A stretch of DNA of 64,000 nt from Portunus trituberculatus. Lineage: Eukaryota; Arthropoda; Malacostraca; Decapoda; Portunidae. The notes below the pieces were generated by a model. The model was not told where the DNA came from. It did no database searches and was given only the letters and a program-made list of their open reading frames with translations. The stretch is taken from contig NC_059278.1 in the NCBI RefSeq assembly GCF_017591435.1, forward strand, positions 13,948,956-14,012,955, written 5' to 3'. Below, piece after piece: positions 45,380 to 55,145 of the stretch (positions are counted from its first letter, which is position 1; each line of letters begins with the position of its first letter). Both the position numbers and the translations under genes were made by a program.

Positions 45380-47928
45380 TTACCTAGTTGTAGTTTTACA
45401 GAGCCTGGGCTTTATGCTCGTGTGGCCCCGTCTCCATATCTACACTTATCCAATCTTACTTTAAAAGTGTGCACACTCGTTGCAGACACTACTTCTTCAT
45501 CTAAACTGTTCCACGTCTCAATACATCTCTGCGGGAAACTATATTTTTTAATATCTCTCAGACATCTTCCTTTTCTCAGCTTTTTACTATGCGATCTTGT
45601 GCTTCGGATGTCATATTCTTCTCTCAGGATCAGTTTCTCATTATCCACTTGGTCCATTCCATTGATCAATTTATAAACTTGTATCAGGTCTCCTCTCTCC
45701 TTCTTTGTTCCAGGGTTGGTAGATCCATAGCCTTTAGTCTCTCCTCATATGTCATCCCTTCAAATTCTGGAACCATTCTTGTAGCCTCTCCAATTTCCTT
45801 ATGTGTTTCTTTTTATGAGGGGTCCACACTACTCCTGCATATTCCAATCTGGGTCTTATTATAGTACTTATCAATTTCTTCATCATTTCTTTGTCCATGT
45901 AGTGAAATGCTACTCCAATATTCCTTAGCAAATTATATGTTTATCTAAAAATTCTATCAATATGGAAAGTTTTCGTGCTGTTCTCATCGTATTTCGTGGC
46001 CCAACCTACACTCTGACCGTGGACAGGATTCGAACCCGTGCGCTTGGAGACCCCTCGACCCCAAAGCAAACTTGGTTCCACTGTACCTCGGCGGTGTGTG
46101 TGTTGTATTTACCTAGTTGTAGTTTTACAGGGCCTGGGCTTTATGCTCGTGTGGTCCCGTCTCCATATCTACACTTATCCAATTTTTCTTTAAAACTATG
46201 TACACTCTTTGCTGATACCACTTCCTCACTCATACTGTTCCAAGTCTCAACACATCTTTGCGGGAAACTAAATTTTTTAACATCTCTCAGACATCGTCCC
46301 TTCCTTAGTTTCTTACTATGCGATCTTGTGCTTCTAAAGTCATATTCTTCTCTCAGGATCAGTTTCTCATTATCCACTTCATCCATTCCGTTAATCAATT
46401 TATAAACTTGTATCAGATCCTCTCTCTCTTCTCTGCTCCAAGGTTGGTAGATCCATTGCCTTTAGTCTCTCCTCATATGCCATCCCTTTAAATTCTGGAA
46501 CCATTCTTGTAGCCATTTTTGTAGTCTCTCTAATTTTCTTATGTGTTTCTTTTATGGGAGTCCACACAACTCCTGCATATTCCAATCTAGGTCTTATTTT
46601 AGTACTTATCAATTTCTTCATCATTTCTTTGTCCATATAGTGAAATGCTACTCCAATATTCCTTAGCAAATTATGTCTCTCTGAAAATTCTATCAATATG
46701 GCTAACCGGTTGATTATTTTCTTCCATTGTCACTCCCAAGTCCTTTTCCTTTTTTACTTTTTCTAGTTCTACTCCATCTCCCATCTTATAGATTCCCACT
46801 GGTCGTCTTTCACTTTTTCCCATTTCCATGACATGGCTTTTGTCCACATTGAATTCCATCTCCCATTTTTTGCTCCATTTCCAGATCTTGTTTAAGTCTT
46901 CCTGTAGTATTTCACAATCCTCTTTTGTTTAATGACTCTGCACAGTTTCGCATCGTCCATAAACAGATTTATGTAGCTGTTCACTCCTCTGGCATGTCAT
47001 TTATATATACGAGAAAAAGTATTGGTGCCAATACTGACCCCTGTGGCACTCCGCTGTCTACTGTTCTCCACTTGGACTTCATATCTTTAACTATCGTCCT
47101 TATTTCTCTCCCATTAAGTAATTCTTCATCCATCTCAATGTGCTTCCTTTTAAGCCACCCTTCTCCTCTAACTTCCATAGTAATCTTTCATGTGGCACTT
47201 TATCAAAAGCCTTTTTTAGATCTAAATAAATACAGTCAACCCATCCTCTCTCTCTTGTACTTTATCAACTATTCTAGAGTAGAAACTCAATAAATTTGTC
47301 ACACATGACCGACCTTTTCTAAAACCAAATTGGCTATTTGATAATATTTTGTTGTCTTCAAGAAACTCGATCCATTGCTTCTTTATTACTTTTTCACACA
47401 TCTTGCATATTACACTAGTTAGTGATACCGGCCTGTAATTTAAAGGTTCTTCCTTCCTTCCGCTCTTATATATGGGAACCACCTCAGCTCTTTTCCACTC
47501 CACTGGCACTGTTCCATTTTCTATTGAGCATTTTATGATGTTGTATATTGGACTTGCTAGTTCTTCCCTACATTCTTTCAGTATTCTGCCTGAGACTTCA
47601 TCCGGTCCCATTGCCTTTTCCTCATCCAATTCCGTCATCAACTTTTTATTTCAAGCTTGGTTACTTTAATCTCTTTCATATAGACAGTCTCTCTATTACC
47701 CTGTGGTCTTTCAAATTTGGATTCCTTAGTAAAGACCTCATGAAATTTACTATTTAACAGTTCTGCCATACTTTTTGGGTCTTCCACCATTCCGTTTTCT
47801 CCTTTTAACCTTTCTATTGTTTCTTTTTGTCTTATTTTTCCATTTATGAATCTGTAGAACAATTTTGGTTGTTCCTTACATTTTTCGACAATGTCCTTTT
47901 CATAGTTCTTTTCTTCTTTTCTTCTTCC

Positions 47929-48015
<87 letters not shown>

Positions 48016-48466
48016 GCCCTGCCTTGGCTACTGTCCTCCTTGAGGGTTGGGTCTCTTATAAAGGTAGACAGATCTGCAATGAATAGGTATGTTTGTGATG
48101 GTTTAGCTAATGTTTATTATCATTTGTCATGATGACAGGACCGTCAGAAATGCTGCTGCCTCCACAACACTTCCAGCAACTGAGACAGCTGCCCATCCTG
48201 TGCATGCTGACACATACAGTGCGGTGGTGGAGAAAAACAAAGAGGATGTGGACGACCAGGAGCATCAAGAATTAGATTTTGAACTGAAGCTTTTAGATAG
48301 TCAATTAAAAAAGAAAGAGCTAGAATTAAAAAAGAAAGAGATAGAATTAAAACAGAAAGAAATTGAGCTGAAAATAGAAAAAATAAAGTTCTACCAATTA
48401 CAAAATAAAAAACTTGAACAATCTATGACATGTATTGAAACTCCAACTGTATTTAATAAAAAGTGA
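41686..48466 (+). CDS. Myb/SANT-like DNA-binding protein, 258 residues, three exons
   Basis: Exons are 41686-41992, 43525-43666 and 48139-48466. All donors and acceptors are GT-AG and the phases (1, then 2) fit exactly, giving 259 codons including the stop. Exon 1 encodes a basic start (PPKKRRRGSNW) and a Myb/SANT-like domain: WSLNETLLLIELYKQRAHII, then AWEEIASLLG and ECRKRWCTV. Exon 2 encodes a linker (VVDRKVLDIIGKKDVNVMDF). Exon 3 ends in a long charged coiled coil with KKKELELKKKEIELKQKEIE. Such a domain plus C-terminal coil is common in small arthropod nuclear proteins and in PIF/Harbinger accessory proteins; no TIRs or transposase surround this one. It is intact although both introns are filled with transposons. 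A specific function cannot be given. Confidence 0.8.
42034..43077 (+). mobile_element. Pogo/Tigger-type element with TA duplication
   Basis: The ends CAGGTTGAACCTCC and GGAGGTTCAACCTG are inverted repeats flanked by TA (42032-42033 and 43078-43079). Sub-terminal CCGG-rich repeats (ATCCGG, GCCGGA) occur on both sides. At 1044 bp it is far shorter than an autonomous element. It sits in intron 1 of the Myb/SANT gene, same strand. Confidence 0.92.
42292..42987 (+). pseudogene. Truncated jerky/Tigger transposase
   Basis: Starts MASKRPGNDSVV. The first 60 residues hold a CENP-B/psq-type helix-turn-helix (TISVQQKVDLLRKLDKGVSV). Next comes a CENP-B-type second DNA-binding region ending near LQKFKTRHGITLHRI. 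The DDE domain begins with QVCNADETALYWRRLPGKT, which contains the first catalytic Asp. The frame stops at residue 231, just after VSVLGCIMQGKYI, and the sequence jumps to the 3' end of the element, so the second and third catalytic acidic residues are lost. It may still encode a DNA-binding fragment but no transposase. Confidence 0.85.
43670..45330. other. Intron 2 of the Myb/SANT gene, unique part
   Basis: AT-rich with a short GA run near 44437-44459. No further exon is needed and none is seen. Confidence 0.45.
45331..45377. repeat. (TG)n at 3' end of CR1-like LINE copy 1
   Basis: Ends directly in TATTTACCTAGTTGTAG, the shared LINE 3' terminus read on the plus strand. Confidence 0.95.
45378..45965 (-). 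mobile_element. CR1-like LINE copy 1 (5' truncated)
   Basis: Minus-strand 3' part only. The C-terminal frame 45412-45669 contains GRCLRDIKKYSFPQRCIETWN and SATSVHTFKVRLDKCRYGDG, shared by copies 2 and 6. Homology to copy 2 ends near 45963 next to a SINE. Lies in intron 2 of the Myb/SANT gene. Confidence 0.82.
45966..46093 (-). mobile_element. tRNA-Ser-like SINE, second copy
   Basis: Same sequence as in the J1 LINE at 33.8 kb: minus-strand GGTACAGTGGAACCA, GGGGTCTCCAAGCGCACGGG and GGTTCGAATCCTGTCC. It lies between CR1-like copy 1 and the short TG tail of copy 2 (46094-46108). Confidence 0.6.
46109..47931 (-). mobile_element. CR1-like LINE copy 2 (5' truncated, RT present)
   Basis: Minus-strand RT in broken frames: MTELDEEKAMGPDEVSGRIL and LNYRPVSLTSVICKMCEKVI (47222-47641), FGFRKGRSCVTNLL, SGVPQGSVLAPILF (46981-47178), then the C-terminal part to 46141. 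The catalytic motif reads FMDDAK instead of the usual FADD. The 5' end is cut at about 47931, exactly where the next (TG)n begins. Inside intron 2 of the Myb/SANT gene. Confidence 0.85.
47932..48011. repeat. (TG)n microsatellite
   Basis: About 40 TG units abutting the truncated 5' end of LINE copy 2. The right flank (TAGATGCCCTGCC) is not the LINE 3' end, so this may be an original target site or the remains of another tail. Confidence 0.95.
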
Positions 48467-48589
48467 CAACAAGCAATAATATATATATATATATTTTTTT
48501 TACAAGTCAAATATAAGTATGATATATGTAAGATATGGGAGACATTCACCACTTCACATTGAAAGTACATATATTTTCTATCACATATC

Positions 48590-51500
48590 AAGAGGAGTGG
48601 GCTGAGTACAGACCCCTGGGGGACACCTCTTTGTATGGAGTGCAGGGCAGACTTGGAGGCACCCACTGCAACCTGGAAAGAGCAACCAGAAAGGAAGTCA
48701 TTCACCCAGGAAAGAGTGGTGCCTGTAATGCCCATGTTGGCCAGCTTGTAGAGGATTCCCGTGTGTGATGCTGAGTCAAATGCCCCCTCGAGGTCGACGA
48801 AGAGGGATGTCATGACCTGCCGCTTGCATTAAGTTTCACAAATGTGATACTCCATCTGACCCAGCACGTCCAGGGTACCCCTGTGGAGACGGAAACCACA
48901 CTGCCGATCACTCAGTAGGTGTTTCATCTCCAGCCACCAGGTGAGGCGGGTGGTTACCAGGTGCTCAAATAGCTTGCCTATGTTAGAGAGGAGGGTGATG
49001 GGTCTGTAGGAGGATGGTCGTGTTGGGTCCTTCCCTGGTTTGGGGATAGGGATGAGAATGGAGGACTTCCAACTTGTAGGAAGTGTCCTGACAGCCAACT
49101 GGTGTTGAAGATGTGAAGGAGGCTGACTTGTAAGGGAGGAGTGAGGTGGGTGAGGAACTCTGATGGGAGCAGGTCTGGGCCTGGAGTCTTGCCAGTCTTG
49201 AGAGTGGAGGTGGCTGCTGCCAGTTCTTGTGTGGTGAAGGGCTGGATAAGGTCTGGGATGCCAGGAGTGGTGACAGCTGTGGTGATGACGGAGTCCAAGT
49301 CTTGTGGAGGTTGGAGAGTTGGAGGAATGCCAATTTTGTGGTGGTAATGGCATGCCAGCAGCTCAACCTTCTGCTGATTGTCCAGTGGTGCCTGGGAAGT
49401 GACCAGTTAGGGGGATGGCTTGGCGAACCTGTTTACCTTCCATGATGTGCAGGAAGTCCCAGGTTTGTTTTGAGGAGGAGGAGAAGGAGAGAGAGGAGCA
49501 GTGTGCCCTCCAAGCATGTCTCTTGGCCTTGAGGATGGTCTTGGCACAGATGGCATCGAGGCGGCGATATTCTCTCCCTACCTGTGGTGTTGGGGTTTGC
49601 CTCCATTGAGACCAAGCATGTCGGCACATGCCTCGTCCCACCACGGTTTCCCAGGACGACGAGGAGACTGTCTGGTGGAAAGGGAAAAGGCTGCCCTTCC
49701 TGCTGCTTCTAATGACTGGCTGAGGGCTAGAACTGCTTGGTCAAGTTGGAGTACGGTGACATCAGGATTAGTTAAGGTTTCTTGGAACTGAGGCCAGGCT
49801 GATGGTGTCAGGGTCCAACGAGGTAGACAGCCAGGGTGGGGTCTGGGACGGGTGTGTGGTACAGTGGCCAGTAGCGGGAGATGGTCGCTGCCCATGTAGG
49901 GTCCTGTGGAAAACTGTGAGGACTGGAAAGTTGAGTCACCCAGGAATAGGTCAAGGACAGAAGAGGCTGCTGTGTGAGGATGGAGGTATGTAGCCAGGCC
50001 AGGTGGACTGAGGAGGGAGAGGTGAGGAGAGTCCAGAAGGGTCTGGAAGAGAGCAGTTCCTGTGGGGTTGTGGTTGCGTGGCAATAAGGAAGGATTCCAG
50101 CGTTGGTGGTGTGCGTTGAAATCTCCCATGATGAGTACTGGCTGTGGAAGGGTGGAAAAGTAGTGATCATACTCCTGTTGGGTGGCATTACCGGCAGGGT
50201 TGTAGCATGCCACCACAGTGAGCCAGTCCGAGTGGAGGCCGACCTGGGCAGCAACCACCTCCATGCTGCCGCCCTGCCACTGAGGAAGGGTAAGCTGGGT
50301 GTGGATGAAGCTGTTGCGGCGAAGGACACCTCCACCGCGTCCTTGAGGGCGGTCCCTAGGGATGATGGTGTATCCGGGGAGGGTAAGAAAGATGTGAGGG
50401 GGCAGCCACGTCTCACATATTCTGATGATGGATGGAAGGGTGTCCTTTAGGTATGTCTGGAGCTCATGGGACTTGCGGAGGAGAGATCTAGCATTCCAGA
50501 ACATAACTGTGAAGGCCATTATTGGAAGAGAGAGGTCAGGAGTCTGGAGAGAGTGGGCCACAGAGAGGTGAGTATGGTGGGAACAGGAGTGCCATTCTGG
50601 TAAAGGTGAAGCCCTTTCTAGAAGAGGGTGAGCAGTTGGGAGATGGTGTCTTCCTTGGGGGATGCAGAGGACATACCTTCATGTGACTGAGGTAGGTGAA
50701 CAGGAGCAGCAGTATGACATGGAAGAGGTGCAGGACCAGTTGGTGTAGGTAGGCGGGGCGGTTGGGGTGGGGGAGCAATCTCCTCGATTAGGTGAGTGAG
50801 GCTGGCAGGAGGTGGATGGACATCAGCCACTGTGAGAGAGTGCACGAGGTCACAGTCCAGGGTTTGTGGAGTGGGAGGTGGCGGGGCTGGTGGATGTCGC
50901 TGCCACCTGGGAGAAGGACGTCGTGAGCGGCTGCGCCTGCTGGAGGAGTGGGTGGCTGTACTGTTAGGTGCAGGGCCCGGAGCAATGTCTGGGGCATTTC
51001 CATCGTCGAGGTCCTGCAGAAGTGCGAACCTGTTCCCTGTGGTGACTACTGTGGAGTAGGGTACACCTGGCTGAACTTGTCGTGGAGGCTGAGGGTGTGA
51101 TGGTGGCAGTGCAGCGTTAGGAGGGGCAGGCTTGTGGGTGGCCTGCTGCTTGGGGAGCTGTAAGGATCTCAGGTGCCTGTTGATGTCTGTGAGTGTGTCC
51201 TTCCTGAGTCAGATTGATGTAAGTCTGTTGGGCCTGGCAGTTGAGGGGGCAGTAGACTGACCTGGGTCCGTGTGGTCCACCACACTGAAAACAGTGGAAT
51301 GGTTGGGTGCATGTGACATTGTCTGTCCGGGAGGAATGAGGGCCACTGCACCTGGAGCAACAAACATTTGACCTGCAGGTGTTGATGGAGTGGCCAATCT
51401 TCAAGCACCCCGGACAGCGAAGCAGAGGCAGGAGGTAAGGTATGGGCCTGTATACCAGCTGATGTATGGCTACACGAGTGGGAAGGGTCCTGCTTACCTT

Positions 51501-52470
51501 AAGGCGCAGCCACCTCCCTATGGTGGTCCGGGGCAGACAATGGGGAGGGAGCCAGGTGATCTCAACCACCTCACCTCCATCAAAGGTATTGAAGCCCTTC
51601 CTCACGGCCTCCAGGTCAACATCATCTGCCAGCGGCCCCACCCAGGCGTACCTGAAGGTGTCACCTCCTTTGTCTGCCCGGCGGCTGGTGACTGTCCAGT
51701 CTCCTAGTTGGAAGGTGGATAGCTGGAGTTCGGGAACCTTAAAGATGTTGGATTCCCCGATGGTGATGATGAGAGCAGAGCCATTACCCAGTGAGCGAGT
51801 TTCCCCCTCCAAGATGTACTTGCCCAAGGTGGAAGTGTGGAGGGCCTGGGACACCTTGCTGGGATTGGAGAAAACCCGGGTGCCATTGGTCGCTCTCAGG
51901 AAGGAAGGAGGCTGTGGTTGACGTGATGTGAGGAGGGTCCTGGTCGGGAAGGATGCGAGGGGTCTTGCCTGAACCTTCCATGGATGGGGAGGGGGACAGT
52001 CCCCGCTTCTGGGAGGTCGGGTCATGGTTCATGGCCACGGGACCAACAGGGCCAGGTGGCATGGCCCAAAGCGTAAAGGCACTAAAATAGGCGCTGATGG
52101 AACACAGGATAGACCCAAAATATGTGCCACACAAGCAGGTAGGTAGAGTTCCGTGGGAGAGGTGGAAAGAGTACTAGCTGCGATCACACGTCCTCTCCGT
52201 GTCCTAGCTCCTTCCCCCTTTATCAATTTATCTAATTTACGTTCAATAGTCAACACTCTATCAAATAGTGAAGTATGTGCCGTATTAAAGCCTTCGAATG
52301 CTCTTTCTCCCTCACCAACATAGTCATCATCAGCTTTCATTCTTTCCCGTGTCTCATACCTGCATTTAGATAGAATCTCTTTCTCACTCATGATTTTGTA
52401 ACACTGTATTCATGAAAAAAACGAGTCCACACTAATCGCCCAGGCCACTGCAAACCCAAACAAAGGTAGT
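48590..52470 (-). mobile_element. Gag-bearing LINE lacking its 3' part (family J3)
   Basis: Minus strand. The gag-like ORF 51117-52025 has three zinc knuckles (CPGCLKIGHSINTC, CSRCSGPHSSRTDNVTC, CFQCGGPHGPRSVYC). The endonuclease ORF 49578-50561 has MAFTVMFWNARSLLRKSHEL, GDFNAHHQRW and MGSDHLPLL. RT frames 48391-49366 have PSSYRPITLLSNIGKLFEHL and RGVPQGSVLSPL, then end: there is no YADD motif, thumb or 3'UTR. A further frame at 52029-52391 (MSEKEILSKCRYETRERMKA) may be the N-terminal part of gag. LINEs normally lose 5', not 3', sequence. Gag plus endonuclease suggests the jockey/I groups. Confidence 0.82.
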
Positions 52471-52555
52471 AAAGATCAGCTGATTCTCGGGAGCGACGGT
52501 ATTGCGTCCTTCCTCGACCGTGTCTCATGTGTGTGTGTTTCACTGTTTGATCTGC

Positions 52556-52697
52556 TGCAGTCTCTGACGAGACAGCCAGACGTTACCCTACGGAACGAGC
52601 TCAGAGATCATTATTTCCGATCTTCGGATAGGCCTGAGACCAGGCACACACTACACACCGGGACAACAAGGTCACAACTCCTCGATTTACATCCCAT

Positions 52698-52700
<3 letters not shown>
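52556..52700 (-). mobile_element. tRNA-Val SINE, 3' fragment
   Basis: Matches the tail half of the 25-kb SINEs on the plus strand (ACGAGCTCAGAGATCATTAT, then TCCGATCTTCGGATAGG) and is cut where the (TG)n tail of LINE copy 3 begins (52701). Confidence 0.7.

Positions 52701-52742
<42 letters not shown>
52701..52742. repeat. (TG)n at 3' end of LINE copy 3
   Basis: Joins a broken SINE body on the left to TATTTACCTAGTTGTATTG, the LINE 3' terminus, on the right. Confidence 0.95.
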
Positions 52743-52745
<3 letters not shown>

Positions 52746-54839
52746 TTACCTAGTTGTATTGTAGTGTTTGAGCAGGGCTCATAGTGTCCTATCTCCATAT
52801 CTCCATTTATCTAATTTTTCTTTAAAGCTATGCACATTACGTGCTGTAACAACTTCATCACTCAATGCATTCCACTTTTCCACCGTTCTATGTGGAAAAC
52901 TGGTTTTTCCAATATCCTTCACACACTGCCTCTTCCTGATCTTCTTTGCATGTCTTCTTGTCCTTCCAGCTTCATCTGACACCAACACCAGGTCTTGCTT
53001 GTCTATCTTTTCAATGCCATTAACTATTTTATACACTGTTAATAGGTCTCCTCTTTCTCTTCTATCTTGTAAGGTTGGCAGTCCCATTTCCTTCAGCGTT
53101 TCTTCATATGTTAGGTCCTTTAATTCTGGCATCATCTTTGTAGCTATCCTCTGGATCCATTCTAATTTTCGTATATCCTTTTTCAAGCTTGGTAACCACA
53201 ACACTGCTGCATATTCCAACTGTGGATGTATCATACTCGTAATAACTTTTTTCATCATATCCTTGTCCAGGTAGTGAAATGCCACCCTAATAATAATCAA
53301 CATTTTATATGTTGTTCCAAATATTTTACTTATGTGTTTTTTGGGGCTCAGCATTTCTTCTTGTATAACCATTCCCGGATCTTTTCATTTTTAGTCTTCA
53401 TTATTTGTTCCTCTCCTATCAAATAGTTCCATACTGGTCTTCTCTTACTCTTTCCTAATTCCATTACATGGCATTTCTTGGCATTGAATTCTAACTTCCA
53501 CTTCTTACTCCACTCATAAATTTTGTCTATATCTTCCTGCAGCAGCAGTCTTCTCGGGTCTTAATTATTCTTAACAATTTTGCATCATCAGCAAATAAAT
53601 TTATATAGCTGGTCACTCCATACTATATGTCATTTACATATACCTGGAACATAATGGAGGCTAACACTGACCCCTGCAGCATTCCACTTGATACTTTACT
53701 CCAGAATGAGTATGTATCCCTGATCACTGTTCTCAACTCTCTTGCCCATCAAGTAATCTCTTATCCAATAATCCTTTTAGTCTTCCTATGTTCACCAATT
53801 TCCAAAATAGTCTGTTATGAGGGACCCTCTCAAAAGCCTTTTTTATGTCTAGGTACAGTGTCCACCCATCCAACTCTACTCTCCAGTCCTTCCACTACTC
53901 TTGACTAGAAACTTAATAAATTTGACACACATGACCTTCCTGTCCTGAACCCAAATTGTTTGTTCGATATAACTTATTTTTCTTCCAGATATCTAACCCA
54001 TTTTTCTTTGATAACAATTTCACATATGTTCCCCACAACACTTATAAGCGACACCGGTCTGTAATTTAATGGCTCAGTTGACTTTCCTCCTTTGAATATT
54101 GGGATTATGTTAGCTCTCTTCCATTCCAGTGGTACTCTCCCTTCTTTTAATGAGCTTGTAACCATTTCCCAAACTGGTTCTAACAATTGATCTTTATATT
54201 TCTTTTAGTGCCCAGCCCGACACACCATCTAGTCCCATTGCTTTTCTGACATTCAAATTTTCTAGTAGTCTTCCAATTTCTTCTTTGTGCACTATGATTT
54301 CTTGCAAGCCTTGACAATGCAATGTCTTATTTGGTTCTGTAAAATCCTTTTCTTCAATGAAAACAGTCTTGAAACTTTCATTCATTATTTCACACATTTC
54401 CTCTACTGTTTGGTATGTCTTCCCTCCTTTAATTATTTTTCTATTGCTTCCTTATTTTTCATCTTACCATTTATATACTATTTGTAAAAAAAGCTTGGGT
54501 TCATCTTCACTTTTTCTCACCACATCTTTCTCAAAGTTTCTTTCTTCCTCTCTCCTTACTCTAATTTAATCATTTCTCATATCATTATATTTACTGCTGT
54601 CTGTTATTTTCAGTTCTCTGCTTTTTGAGTTTCCTCCAAATTTTTTTCTTTTTCCCTTTTAGCTCCTACACATCTGCCATTGTACCAAGCTTGTATACTT
54701 TTCTTTACTCTATACTGTAGATAGGTACGTATTTCATCACTCATTTACATTTCTGTAGCAATATTTCATATTTCCCCTGTAGTGTGTTTCTGTTCATAAT
54801 ATTTCTCCAATCTATTTCACCAAAAAATTTTCTTAACGC
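52743..54839 (-). mobile_element. CR1-like LINE copy 3 (5' truncated)
   Basis: Minus strand. The C-terminal RT frame 52779-53372 is well kept (VAFHYLDKDMMKKVITSMIH, PTLQDRRERGDLLTVYKIVN). The upstream RT fragment has LNYRPVSLISVVGNICEIVI (53974-54186) and LNVRKAMGLDGVSGWAL (54194-54397). The catalytic FADDAK reads intact near 53590, but the frames around it are broken. The 5' end stops at about 54839, against the SINE's (TG)n. Confidence 0.85.
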
Positions 54840-54851
54840 ATGTGTGCGTGT

Positions 54852-55134
54852 GTAATTCACCTCGGTCGACTGCTGGTCACCCAACCAGTCTTCCCCATTA
54901 CAGAGCAAGCTCAGAGCTCATAGACTGATCTTTGGGAAGGATTGAGACCACAACACACTCCACACACCAGGAAAGCGAGGCCACAATCCCTCAAGTTACA
55001 TCCCATACTTACTTGCTGCTAGGTGAACAGGGGCCACACATTAAGAGGCTTGCCCATTTGCCTCGCCGCTTCCCGGGACTCGATCCTGGATCCTCTCAGT
55101 TGTGAGCTGAGCGTGCTAACCACTACACTACGCG
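54852..55134 (-). mobile_element. tRNA-Val-derived SINE, copy 4
   Basis: Full-length SINE between two LINE copies. Its tail is TGTGTGCGTGTG (54840-54851); its head CGTAGTGTAGTGGTTAGCAC abuts GTGTGTTTGTGTATTTACCT, the tail of LINE copy 4. Confidence 0.85.
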
Positions 55135-55145
55135 GTGTGTTTGTG

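Noticed and set aside
52029..52391. Independent small gene starting MSEKEILSKC
   Set aside because: It lies directly 5' of and on the same strand as the gag-like ORF, so it is more likely the N-terminal part of that LINE.
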